From positions 157,001-221,000 of the forward strand of contig BDSL01000065.1 in NCBI GenBank assembly GCA_003116995.1: a DNA stretch of 64,000 bases, written 5' to 3'. Shown here piece after piece: positions 1 to 12,200 of this stretch (position 1 is the stretch's first letter; the number at the start of each line of letters is the position of its first letter). The stretch comes from Yamagishiella unicocca. Its lineage: Eukaryota > Chlorophyta > Chlorophyceae > Chlamydomonadales > Volvocaceae. The translations under genes were made by a program, and so were the position numbers. The notes beneath the pieces were generated by a model. That model was not told the origin of the DNA. It saw only the letters and a list, made by a program, of their open reading frames with translations, and ran no database searches.

Positions 1-2421
1 CTCACCGCAGCCCGGCTACACCTCCTCCGTGCACGCTGGCAGCACATGAAGGACCGGACGCCCGAACTCCACTGCAGCCTCACCGCCCAGGGCGGATTCG
101 AAGAGGAGGTAGCCCGCCTCCTGCACCGAAGTCAAGCGGGGGCAGACGGCAGGAAAGGGAAGTCTACACCCCGCTCGGAGACCACGCTCAACGTCTCCCT
201 AAGCGGGCACCTAGTGAGCGCCCTGCGCAACCTCCAGGCTGGACATGTGACGGAGCGGTTTGCCTCCCCACTCAACAGCCTGGGCGCGGCCGACTGCTAC
301 TTCAGTCGCCACAGCGAAGACCAGCTTTTCGGGGCATGCACAGAAGGCTACAGCCACCGCTTCACCGGCCTATCCATGGCACACCCGGACCCTACCCCAG
401 AAAGTGCCAAACGAGCCCTTGGTTGGGCCATCGCCAGTGCTGAAACAGTGGCAACTTCCCCTGAACCCACCGTCACCCTTATCGCCCTCCCATATGACCG
501 AACGGGCCCGTACACGCACCTCACCGAGAGCGCACTTGTCCACCGCCTCGCCCAGCTGTGGGACGGCGACCTCTCCAGCCTAACCACTGGTGATGGCACA
601 GCCTCCAGCGCCCCGCGATATGCCCGTGGAATCGACATCCTGTTAGTGGCCAATAGCGCAGGCTTAGAAGCCTTCAATAATTGCGCATGGAAACAACTCC
701 GCACGACCCTAATGCAAAGCGGGGACGGCGTTAAACAACTCGCACCCACGCGTATAAAGCGAAAGCAAGGAGAATCGGACAAGCACTGGTGTTGCTGGAG
801 AGCCCGGAAGAGGGCTAAGGAACTACGTGCGCAGCCGCCCAGCGCGCCGACACTCACGGTATGCATCGCGGCAACCGACGCGCACGAACACCCGATTCGG
901 ACGGACTTCCCCGCCACCCTGGGCCTCCAATATGACGCTGACAGCATCACCTGGACCGATGGCAGCTGCCTTAAGCCCGACGAGGAAGGAGGGCCGCAGC
1001 GCACTGGGGCCGCCTACTACAAAGCTGGGAAGACAACCCACGTAAACCCCAACGGTATCGACTATACGAACACTATCCAAAGAGCTGAACTAGCAGCCAT
1101 CAGGGCCGCTCTCGCCGACCCAGAGGTGCAGGAACAGCACCGGGCTACTATTGCTACCGATAGCATTGCCTCACTCTACCTAATAAGGCGTGCAATTAAT
1201 GCGCCAGAAAAGCTGCACATTTCCAAGCACAGAGCACTACTACTATCGATAGTCGACCTGCTCCGAAACTACGCCGAGGCCGGCACTAAGATACACCTGC
1301 TGCACGTACGTTCTCATACTGGGCTCCACGGAAATGACATGGCAGACGCTGGAGCCACGGCTACGGCCTCCGGAGAAGTCGCTGCTGATATAATAGAGGA
1401 AGCTGAGAACGAGGGATACCGCCACATCCACTGGGCGGCACGCAGCAGGGACACCTGTTTTGTGTCGGATCTGAATAGGGGACTCCTAAAGCATCTCCCG
1501 TCAGAGACGTACGGCGGTTACACCAACGACCCCGAGTCAACCGCACGCTAGAGGGAGGCTGCCCCCGAACTCTCCGCCCGATTCAGCAACGCCTATCTCA
1601 CCACACACCGTATGGGCCACTGGCTCACAAAGCAGGTCCTGTACGCGCGCTATGGGTACCTTTACAATGCCCGACTCAAACAGCTCTACGGCCGAGGCGG
1701 GGACGGTAAATGCCCCCTCTGCCGCCACAGCCGGGAAGGCCCCACCACTGACTCCGGCAGTCACATCCTCGGGGGCTGCCGTCACAAAACTATGGTAGGG
1801 GCGTACATTAACCGACATAACAGCGCCGTACGGGCAGTCGCTGCATGCCTGCACAACGGCAACAAAGGAGGAGGCCTTATGGTCATGGATGCAGGAAGGG
1901 CGGAAGAGCTCCCTGAATACTGTGCGGGAAACAGGCCACCGCTCTGGATGTTCACGGAAACCGACCGGCGAGACCCCAACGTCAGCAAAATGCGCCCGGA
2001 CATCATGTTCATCCCTAACCTACCCGGAAACAGAATCCCAAGAAACGCTACTACCTGCCGATTGCCTGGACCCAAGAACCAATACCCTGTGTACATCATT
2101 GAGGTAGGCTACACCAGCGACCACAGCCACTCGGACAAATGTACGGAGAAAACCATTCAGCACAAGAAACTTTCTGACGCCCTGGAGCGAGCGGGCTGGA
2201 CGGTGCACTACACCAGGAATGAGGTAATCACCCTAGGTGCCACCGGCACCATCCCCAATACGGTCAAGCCACTACTCCAAACCCTGGGAGCCAGCGCTGA
2301 ACAAGCCAACAAATGCTGCCTACACCTCCACCAACATGCGGTGGTTAGCGCCGGCGCCATCATCAAGAACCGCCGAGTGCTGGAAAACGGACCGCAGCAG
2401 GGAGCCAGGGGGGTGGGCTAA
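1..2421 (+). pseudogene. LINE polyprotein C-terminus: RNase H, CCHC finger, RLE endonuclease; one in-frame stop
   Basis: The frame is open from base 1, so the 5' end is missing. RNase H catalytic residues are visible: D in WTDGS (about 957), E in RAELAAI (about 1087), D in ATDS (about 1156) and D in HGNDMADAG (about 1340). After a TAG at 1549-1551 the same frame continues without a shift. It passes through the finger starting CPLC (about 1711) and the RLE core RPDI (about 1993), IIEVGYTSD (about 2095) and a downstream K/QHKKL segment, and ends at TAA 2419-2421. In R2-type RLEs the D, E and K of these motifs form the active site. One nonsense codon with everything else intact suggests a recently inactivated copy, or a sequencing error at that base. 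Confidence 0.8.
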
Positions 2422-2524
2422 GGGTAACTTTTTGTCCCCACAGGTGGCGCGAGCGTATAGGGTGTACTAACACCCTCACCGCCCCGCCCCCGTAATACAT
2501 GCTAGGCCTAGTGCCAGCGTACTC

Positions 2525-2549
2525 ATTATTATTATTATTATTATTATTA
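2525..2549 (+). repeat. (ATT)n microsatellite, LINE 3' tail
   Basis: About eight ATT/TTA units follow the stop of the LINE frame by about 100 bases. Simple-repeat tails at this place are typical of LINE 3' ends. Confidence 0.8.
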
Positions 2550-2801
2550 CTGCGGGCCGATTATTGCTTATCCGCGTGTGTGACAACAGCAGGGCTGTTT
2601 CGCCACGCATGCAAGGATAGAAACCACCTTGGCATAAGATTAAGAGGAAGCCGACATTAATTGCATGCATGCGCCAATTTCGGGTGCATGCCGCATGGTC
2701 AGTACCGCGAAGCGCCAACCGACATGCCCTTGTCGTGGAAGGCCAGAGCGTTGCTTACCGTACGTAGCAAACCCCTGTCTGCAGTCACGGGTGTTATTGG
2801 T

Positions 2802-3045
2802 GGGAACACGGTGTGTGTCATAACCGTGTTCCCAGCGTTTAGGCCGTGTCCCCGCCCTTGCGAGTGGCCCGGACATATCAAATAGTCCTTATCCGTCACA
2901 CTAAGGGGTGCCATAAGCTTGGAGTGATTCTGGGCTGTATGTATTGTAATGCGGGAACACGGGAACACGGCCATGATGACCGGCTAGCCGGTCATACATT
3001 CTTGGGAACACGGGAACACAGTCATTACCGGGTAGCCGGTCGAGT
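2802..3045. repeat. Cluster of GGGAACAC repeats and CCGGCTAGCCGG palindromes
   Basis: An 11-bp inverted repeat, GGGAACACGGT (2802-2812) and ACCGTGTTCCC (2823-2833), is followed by two places where GGGAACAC is doubled (about 2952-2969 and 3003-3019). A perfect 20-bp palindrome centred on GGCTAGCC lies at 2976-2995, with diverged relatives near 3026-3040, 4440-4456 and 4480-4495. No coding content was recognised from 2552 to 3880. The repeats look like decayed pieces of a small repetitive element. Confidence 0.6.
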
Positions 3046-3880
3046 TGCTTACTGCACAGTCCATGGTGACGAGCAATTCTTTAAGCTTAGCCCCAACAAC
3101 CCCGAGCTCAGCTGTCACTAGCTAACTGTACTTCATCGAGTAGCGCAGGCAGGAGAGCGCTGCAGCCGCGACCTGCGTGCGTGGTCCCTGGTTGCACAAC
3201 CAACGTCCCTGCGCTGGGGTGTGGGGTCGTCCAAGCAAGAAAGATGCCTTGAATACGCTGTACATCAAAAGATAAAAACATCCGCGATGTGGCCGCGCTG
3301 AGGCAAGAGTGCAGTCGCAGTGCAGCAGGTGTGACGGCCGAGGGTATGACTTTGGGTACGACGGCGGATGGACGAGCATTCATGCAGCGCACCAGGGTGC
3401 CTAGCGATATCAGCAGCTGTCGGTCGCGATCGTAAATAAAGCTACATGATTTTCTGCAAAGGCTCCGTTACACGCTCTGCTAGAGCCCCACCGGGGCGAT
3501 CATAAACAATGCAGGTATGGAGAGGGTGAAGACGCACCGACGATGGACAGCAGCAAACGGCAACACGACTAGTTGTAAACGTCCAAAGCCAGCACGGCCT
3601 GTAGCGCTACGTTGATTCTCCGAAAAGTACAAACACCGACGCTGCAGCGTCCCAACAGGAGCAACCCCGCTCCAGAACCAAGCGACGCGTTGCAGAAAAC
3701 CATGATTTTCTTCGTAAACTCGGAAAACCGCTACGTTTGTCAGCCTTATGCTTTGTGAGATGGTCCAAGGGCCGCGTTGGGCCCTTGCGCAGGACACAAC
3801 AACAAATGAGCTGTTTTGCTGCAAATTTTCTGTGCACGAGTCTTATTGATCACTTATGGAAGCTTCTGGGACAGCTCATA

Positions 3881-4385
3881 ATGTATGATTAACATTCTCG
3901 TGCAGTACAGTGACCCGGAACAGCTGTCTGCAGGCTTGTCGGCGCTCGTGCACGCTTTTACCGGTACCGTGCACGGAGGCCTGGGGCCATGCACGGGCCG
4001 CGAATAGGCGTCGCACGCTCGCAATCATGAGTGAACGACCTGCATACATGTATGATTAACATTCTCGCGCAGTACAGTGACCCGGAACAGCTGTCTGCGG
4101 GCTGATCGGCGCTCGTGCACGCTTTTTACCGGTACCGTGCACGGAGGCCTGGGGCCATGCACGGGCCGCGAATAGGCGTCGCACGCTCGCAATCATGAGT
4201 GAACGACTTGCATACATGTATGATGAGCATTTTGACGCGGTACAGTGGCCCGGATCAGCTGTCTGCGGGCTGATTGGCGCTCGAGCATGCTCCTACCGGT
4301 ACCGTGCACGGGGCCATGGAGCGATGCACGCAGAGGCAGCGCACGCCCACGCTCATAGATGGAACGATTTACATATAAATAATTA
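3881..4385. repeat. Tandem repeat, three copies of a 167-168-bp unit
   Basis: The motif ATGTATGAT begins units at 3881, 4048 and 4216. The first two units are nearly identical through the shared segments ACAGTGACCCGGAACAGC and TACCGGTACCGTGCACGG. The third is more diverged and slightly shortened. The repeat contains no convincing coding frame. Confidence 0.8.
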
Positions 4386-6690
4386 TATTATTTCAGCTTG
4401 TTAGAAGCCTGTTTCATGGCCTTTTTTTCCGTGCATGCACGTAACCGGCTAGCGGGCAATTCACTTGTGCATGCACGTAACGGGCTAGCCGGTGTGTGTC
4501 CTTACTGCACGCGCCCCTAGGCAGCGTCTCGCTGGCCACTCTGTAACGGTCAATACTGTGCTAGATGATTTATGCTTAGGGCAACAAGCGGGCCCCTGGG
4601 GGGCCCAGGCTAAGGACACAGCCGTCTTTTCCCTCGCGCCTGCCTGCTAGTCAACCAGCCAGGGAGCCACGGATCCGCGGATTTTTACAGCGGAGATCTG
4701 AGAAATGACTTGGCAACTTTGACCAGCCATCCTCGAGTTGGTCGAGCTTGGAGGCAAAACGGGCAGCGGCAGCGGCTCTGGCGGCGACGAGGACATGGGC
4801 AAGCAGTTCCGGAGCGAGGGCGTACGTGCCAGTGCTATGTCAGCGGTTCAAGGAGCGCGGCAGCAAGTCACGCAGCCCGGCGCTCAGGGAAAGTAGCAGG
4901 AATGGGCGCAGCAGGTATGCATGGCGATGCAGTCTGCACGGGGCCGGGGGGCGACACAGGAGGCAAACCCGCCACACACAGACCGGGCGCAACAGACAGG
5001 GTGTGCGTATTCGCGGGCAAACGGCGGCTTGGCGGCAGTGGGTCGCGGCGCGCACACGCTATGGAGGCGGACCATGGGGAAGAGGAGAAGGGAGGGAGGT
5101 GGGAGAGGGAGCGAGAGCCTGTTGTGGAACAAGGGAGGTGGGGAGGCACGGCAAGCCGAGGACGGGCGGCCGTGCGTTCACTGTGCGCATTCCGCCGTAC
5201 CGACCGCCGTGGGAACGGTAGGCTCGGCCGCCAAATGAGCGCGGTGGCTCCTTTCGGCCTCAATCACTCGGCGGCGCCCCCAACCCAGTCCCATGCATAG
5301 GCGCAGTCCACATGCCTTTAAAATTAACCGCGTCTTGATGGCCTGTGTAGGTGTCGATGGGAAATTCAAATCTATCGCCCCAAACAGGGGCCCCCAACTA
5401 CCTGCCAAAGGGATGCTGTTATCCAGCCCTCCCCAGCCTAACTTTGCAGGGCTGGTGTCAGGCCGGAGGCTGGAAGGCTGCGGAGTGCAAAGCATATGCC
5501 CCTGTATGTCTTTGCCCGTGGATCGGAGTAAGGGTGGCGGTGACGGGCAAGGACGATGACGTGGGCAGGCAGAGCGCGCGCGGCGCTGGTGTGCTGCAGC
5601 TGCCCACCACGAACTTCCTGGAGGGCACAGCGCAGCTGGGCCACAAGCAGCGCATCCCTGGTCGCAGGTGCAGGTGCAACAGGTGGTGCGAAGGGCAGCG
5701 GGGCCGCTTGGGCGAGGTGCCGAACATAGGCGGCAATCGCTGCAGCGCGTGTGTGCGGCGCCCATTAGCTGTGCCTGGTTGCGCTATCTCTCTTTGCTTC
5801 CGGCATCACTACGGCAGCCGCTGCCGACAGGCGGTTGGCGGGTCCCGAATCCCGCGGGTGCGTGCCTTTGCCACGTGTTCGTCTTGTTCCCTGTTGCCCG
5901 CCGATCTGCCCGCAGATGTCAACAGATGTTGGCCGCCTCTCACACAGCCGCCGCAGCACCCCCCGCGGCTGCGGCGGCTGCGAGCGTTTAGGTTCACATT
6001 TCTCCGCCTGCTGATACCGATTCAGAGTCATACAGGAGTACTCGCCATCGCTAGGCGGTCTCCGACAGGAGCGGCGGCGGTGGCAGCGGCGGCCCATCTG
6101 GCTCTGGCGGCAGCAATGGGGCAGAAACGGGGGGTAGTGCATACCTGTGCAGACTGGTGCAGAGCGATGTGACTAGGGAGGATGCGAGAGGCGAGGGCGA
6201 GACGGGATTGCAACCCAAAGTCTGTGCGGCTGCCCCTTTTGCGGAAGATACGCCGAAGGCACCGCTGAACTCTGTACGGACTCTCCTTGCGGCAGGTAGA
6301 TGCGATGCAGCCGGTGAGTACATTTGACGCCCAGCAGCCGAGACGTGCCGAGCGAGACTGGCCCTGCTGTGAGACGACCATAAGTCGCTCTTTAGATATG
6401 TACGTACATAGCTAGATAGCTCGGCAGCTATATATCTGCCATCGATAAGAGGTTGTTGATGCATGCTGGCTGGCCTCGCTCCTCGGGTCCTGCCACACAC
6501 GGCTGTTGCTTATTGCCTAGCTTATTCCTGATGTTTTATTTTGCGATGAAGTTGGAATCAACTCCGCCGTAGCGTCGTCCTTATAAAACGAACGCATGTA
6601 CCGGTACATTGTTGGCGGCGCAAGATGGATAGTGGATGGCGCAGCCCTGTAACAGGCGCCAGCTTACGATCTATTATAGCAGTAGTAATT
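4386..6690. other. Stretch without a supportable gene
   Basis: Several short open frames exist on both strands (for example around 4750-5230 and 5300-5560), but none shows a recognisable domain, a consistent splice pattern or a conserved motif. The segment is GC-rich from 4.7 to 6.1 kb and AT-richer near 6.4-6.7 kb. It lies downstream of the SUZ12-like gene and may hold an unrecognised gene. Confidence 0.5.
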
Positions 6691-6691
6691 G

Positions 6692-6696
6692 TTACA
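6692..6696 (-). terminator. TGTAA poly(A) signal of the SUZ12-like gene
   Basis: TGTAA on the minus strand, 50 bases past the stop codon of the SUZ12-like gene. TGTAA is the usual poly(A) signal in volvocine algae. Confidence 0.6.
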
Positions 6697-6745
6697 TCAC
6701 TGAGCTCCAGACCTATACCGGTATATAGGTGGGTACAGCCATCGG

Positions 6746-9138
6746 TTAATGTGTCTGTTGCTGCTGCTCCAGCTGCTGGAGGTGCTCCTCTCGCTGCTGG
6801 TCCAGCTTCACCAGACACCTGCACCGCACAGCACCAACAACCGCAGGTACGGCTTTATATATTATATTACGTACAGGCAGAAACACGCGCACGTTTACAA
6901 AAACCATGCGAAATCGGTTATGCTTGAAGCTTAAAAGCGAGTCGTGAATGGAACACGCGCGCTGTTAGTCGTAGACGAGAGGTACATTTATGGCCCTGCC
7001 CACGGGTAGGCTAGGGGGCGGGATGAGACACAACCGAGGAGGCAGCGGCAGGAGGACTACGTAATTGCGCGTCGCCGGTCGAGACACGGGAGCGAGCGAG
7101 CGAGCTCCAAGTGATGGTGTCCGTACGGGGCCATTCGCGTACCAACCCGCCCAGCCAATAAAGTGGGTAAAGGCCCTTCATTTCGACCCCCACGCACGCA
7201 CGCGGAGTCCGCTTCCCATCATGGTCCGCACCTTAGAATGGTTTCGGGGCCCACCAGAGAGTAGTCCCGCAGCACCAGCAGGTGGCACGTAAACGCCCGC
7301 CGCAGCAAGTTGAAGTGCGGCGATAAAGCGACCTCGCGGCCCTCGCGGCCCGAGACGAACTCCTCGCACCTGCGGTCGTCGTGCGTCACCCGCCATTATG
7401 CGCATGTGGCGGTTGGGGGTTGGGCGTTGACGGTTGGATACATGTATGGGGATTATTGGCGGTTAAGAGACGGGACGTACGTGTGGAGGGGCGTACCGTA
7501 GTTAAAAGGAGGATACGAAGACGTTGCTCATCAATCACACACACCCAAAGACGGTGTGAGGAGGCTGAATCATGCATGGTGGTCGAGCGGAGTGCGTGTG
7601 TGTGCTCGCTCGAATGGGCCTGCAAGAGCGCTGGAGACCATGGTGGTGGTCGTTTCGAGGAAGACCCGTGGATGCGAGGAAAACCGTTCAAAGACGTTTC
7701 GAGATGCATACTGGAGAACTTGGGTGAGGATACGAAAGACGGTGGTCGTATGTTGACCTTCGGCGGCTAAGGTAAATCGGCGGCGGTGTGACGACGCGAT
7801 GAACGACACATCACAAGTAATTGCTTGTAACACCCTATCCGTCGGCAAATACAAGGCCTCTTGCACCGCTTGCAGCGTCTGTGTGAGAGTACCTGTGTCG
7901 TACGTACGTGCGGCAAGCAAACAAGCAAATAGTGGCACGACATTATTGCGGCGTTTAAAAAATATTAACGTCCCTGCCATCTACGCCCTGCATCTATCCG
8001 CCGCCAGCCCCACCCGCTCTGCACCCCGGCCCCAGCCCCAGCCCCCCACCTAGCTGGCATGATGCGGTCGCAGTACAACGGGTGGGACCTGGCAAACCGA
8101 TTCCAATATACCATCAGCAGCTGCTCGGCTGGGGGGGGGGAGGGGGGGCGGACACGAGGTAGAGGTAGAGGTGAGAGGGGCGAACGAGGGGGCTGGAACA
8201 TCACAGCCCGCATCGTCGTCTCGGTACGCGCGGAGGGCTTGGTCGGCTGCTGCACAACACACAGCTGCCGCCCTGCTGCCGTACATGACCAAAAGCGTCG
8301 CTGCCAGATCCCCATCCCGAATCTGCTACGACGGCACTGGTACATGGTAGGTACTTGTTGGGCGCTGCTTGCGCACTACCAAACAGGAGCAGCAGCGAGG
8401 GCTACCATTCCATCCCGCCCGCCGCGCCCCCTCGGCCGGTCCCGACGTACGGATTTCGTCGCTCCATCCCCGCCGCACCTGGTGCCAGCGGCATGGTCGC
8501 CGGCAGCCCGGAATCAGCGCTGTGCGGAGTCGCCAGGCCCGCGATATGCTCCCGCTGCGACCGCTGCGTTCACCGGGGGGAGCGGAGGGGAGTGCGATTG
8601 TGTTACCGTAACTTAATACCTCCAAGCCGCGGAAGCCCCGAGGTGTGTTGTTCATGCCCCGGCGTGTGCCTCGTGGCAGGTGCGTGACAGCGTGACGACA
8701 TGGGGAGGCAAGGGGACAACGCATTGCTGGTTATGCCTTTGGCATTTGTTTACGAGTATCAATTGTATGTCTGCTGAGGTAGGCAGGCTCCGAGTTCAGC
8801 CGGGGGCCGGTGTCAAGGTGTCGCACAGACACTTCGCTTCTCGGTTATGACGTCGATAAGTGAGATTACTCGTCAGTAGTAGCTGCACGTATTGCAGCGC
8901 TTGCTCGCTCCCGCTTTCTTAACGAAAAGATGCCTGCCACCTGTTCCATCGGCCCCGCCCACCCCATCCACCCACCCACCCCAACGAACCACGCACCATC
9001 CAGTCCTCCTCCTCGTCCGTGTCGTCCTCGGAGTCCGACACTCGGCCGGCCCCAGGTCGCGGTCGGGGTTCCACCGCCGGAGCCTCGACCCCCACCTTGA
9101 ACTTGCGCACCAGCTCCTCCTGCGGCAGCGGCGGCGGT

Positions 9139-9170
<32 letters not shown>

Positions 9171-9180
9171 TGGCGGCGGC

Positions 9181-9213
<33 letters not shown>

Positions 9214-12200
9214 GGCGGCGGTGGCGGCGGTGGCGGCGGTGGCGGCGGTGGCGGCGGTGGCGACGGGGGCATCTACACAAACTCGCGGCTTAGCGGTAAA
9301 TGAACAGGCCCAGGCCATGCTAGTTTTCCGTAAAAATCGGTTGTAGTTTTCGTGGCTTGATGCATTGTAAATCGACACGTTTCATTCACCGGTACACAAT
9401 AATAGCTGCCACGACGAGCGATGGCTGCGTGATGTCCTGCTTGCTCCCGAGAACCGTCCGTGAATCCTTCCGTGAAACCCTCCGCGACTCCTTGCTTGCT
9501 CCTCAGGCGCTGCTGCCGAGACAACCCATGCATCCAGGCGAGCGACCCGAAGCGGTGCGGCCCGTATACCTCGCACAACACCGCATACGGGTACGTCCGT
9601 ACACGTGCAGAGTAAGCGCCTTGATGGACCGCCCAGCCCCTCACCCTCCCCTCCTCACAGACTATGCACCGGCTACAGTTCCATTTCCCATGTCGAATAA
9701 CCAATCCTTTCTTGCAACTCTCCCCCTCACGCCCACCCAACCACCCACCTAGTCACCCGGCCGATTTTGTTTCCTGTTTCGCTACCCACGGGCTTCCCCG
9801 CTATTCCTCCCCGCCCATCCACCCACCCTTCCCCCCCCCCCCGCCACCTGGCGCATATCGCGTAAACGGTTTTTATGCCACCCACCTGGCACATCGGCGC
9901 GATGCTCCGCGAGTGCACGTACATGCGCGGCTGCGTGTAGCTGACGCACAGCCCGGGGCCCACCGGCTGGGTGCTGCTGCGCAGGAAGGGCGGCAGCACA
10001 CCGGGCGGGCGGAGGACGGCCGCGGTGCTGTGCGATATGGGCGCGGACGACCGCGGCGGTGAATGCGCCGCCGGCGGCGGCGGCAGCGGCAGCGGGGAGC
10101 CCAGCGGCCGCGACGGACCGGCGCCGGAGGACGACGCTAAGCGGCCAGCGCCGGCGCCACGGACCCGTGGGTCCGTGGCCAGCACGCTGCCCCCGGCGGC
10201 GCCGACCGGCTGGCCTCGCCGCGGGCTGCCGCTAGCGGCAGCGGCAGCGGCAGCGGCTCCTAGGCGCCGGAGGTGAGGGCTCGCTGGCGGGTTGACCGGC
10301 TGGTCATGATGGCGCAGGAGTCGCTGAGAGTCTCCGGGAGCGGCGATAGCGGTTGCCCCCCTGGAGCCACGCAAGGACGGCTGCTGGCCGGGAGGCGGTG
10401 CCAGGCGCCCAGGCCGTCGGGTCTGTTGGCCACCTCTTCGCCGCTGGCCACCTCGTGGCACGCCTTGGTGCTCGCCACCGCCGTCACGGTCGCCGTCACC
10501 GTCGCCGCCGCGGCCGCCGTCACCGCTCCGCTCCTCCCTGTCGGCCTCGCCGCCCTCGCCCTCGGCATCGTCGTACCCGCACGGCAGACCGCCGGCGCCG
10601 CCGGCGGCCCCGCCAGCACCACCGCCAGGCGAGCTGCTGCCGGCCAGCCGCCGCTGGCTCTCATCGTACGGCATGACTGAGGGGCCGTCGCCCTCGTCGC
10701 CACGATCATCGCTGTGGCCCCGAGCTTCCCCCCCGGCCTCCAACAGGGCCTCCAATGCCGTGCCATGGATCTCCCTAACATACAGCAACCGGGCAGGGTT
10801 GGGGGTCTTGCGGCGGGAGGGCGCGGCGGCGGCGGCGCCGCCGCCGCCGCCGCCGCGGCCCGGTGGGGGGCGGCGGTCCAGGGGTGAAGGATCCGGCAGC
10901 TCCAGCCGAGTGCGTTTCACAGCGGGCAGGAGGGGAGCGGCGTCAGATGACACGGCTATTATTGCTGCATCTCTTCCTGCTGCTGCTGCTGCTGCTGCTG
11001 CGGCGGCGGCGGCTGGCGGCGGCGGCGGCGGCGGCGGCGGTCCAGCCGCGGCGCTTGCGTGCTGCTGCGCGCGATGCGACATGTCATCCGCTTCGACGCC
11101 GCAGCCGCAGGCGTCGCTGAGCCGCCGCTTTCTCCCCGTGGTGCCCGGGACGGCGCCTGCGGACCCAGCGTGGGCGGCGGCGATGGAGGGCCCGGAGGAG
11201 CCGGGGCCGCCCGCCCCAGCTGCGCCCCGCTCCCCACCAGCTGAGGCTGTAGCTGCAGCGCCTGAGGTAGGGGCTGTAGCTGCAGCACACGCATCCACTG
11301 GGCCAGGTGCAGCGGCAGCAGCTGCGGCAGCTGCAGCAGACGCGGCACCTGCTGCCATTCCGCCTGACGCCGCCGCCGCCACAGCGGGACCCTCCGCCGC
11401 CGCAGGCCGCCGCGCTGCGGCTGTTGCATCGACCGCCGCAGCAACCGCAGCAACCGTCGCAACCGGGATCGGGGCCCCATGCGCGGCATTACCGCCGCCG
11501 CCGCCGCCGCCGCCGCCACTGCCGCCGCGGCTTTGCGCCCCCTCATCCTCGTCCTCGCTGCTGCTGACCAGGTCTACTACTGTGTCGCTGTCGTCGTTCA
11601 CTACGATTGCAGCCTCCTGCCCGCCCTCTAGAAAGCTCCCTTCGCGCCTCGGCGGCGGAGCCCCACCGGACTGCTGCGGTCCAGCAGCCGCCGCTGAGGG
11701 CCCTGCCCGGTCCGCTGCTGCTTGCCGCTGCCCCAGCTGCCGCTCCTGCTGCAGCTGCTGCCGGTCAGCACCCACCACCGCACCCACCTCCGCACCCGCC
11801 ACTGCACGCACCACCGCATCCGCAGCCGCGGCCACCGTCTTCGCGGGAGGTGCAGCATCGCCCTCAGCGTGATGAGGAGCAGGACGAGGCCGCTGTGGAT
11901 GTGGAAGTGGATGGGAAGCCGCGACACAGGAGGGACCCGCCGGCTCCGCCGCATCGCTGGCGGCGGCGGGGGGTCCGTCACCATCACCCATGCTACCGGA
12001 GGCCCGGGGCCCTGCGGGCGCTTGGACTTGAGCCGCCACACTTGCGGCTGCTGGAGCCGCGTCCGCCGCCGCCGCCGCCGCTGCCGTTGCGACATGCACT
12101 GCCGCTGCGACCTCTTCCGTCGGCTCCCCCGCCGCCGCCACCGCCGCCGCCGCCACAGCAGCAGCAGCAGCAGCTGGCTGTACAGGAGGTGACGGCGGCG

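Larger units (their letters stand above)
1..2551 (+). mobile_element. 3' part of a Dualen/RandI-type LINE retrotransposon
   Basis: The window opens inside a reading frame that carries, in order, an RNase H domain, a C-x2-C-x13-H-x4-C zinc finger and a restriction-like endonuclease (RLE) motif. Established knowledge: this order at the 3' end is a hallmark of Dualen/RandI elements, first described in Chlamydomonas, which also carry an APE endonuclease and a reverse transcriptase further upstream. Those two would lie before base 1 and cannot be seen. The frame stops at 2421 and about 100 bases of 3' UTR lead to an ATT-repeat tail at 2525-2549, a usual LINE 3' end. The clade call is inferred from domain order alone. 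Confidence 0.75.

Noticed and set aside
9019..9303. Polyglycine, polyproline or polyalanine proteins from the GGN repeat
   Set aside because: Every frame of such a repeat is open. The VEFS-box splice model places the repeat in an intron.
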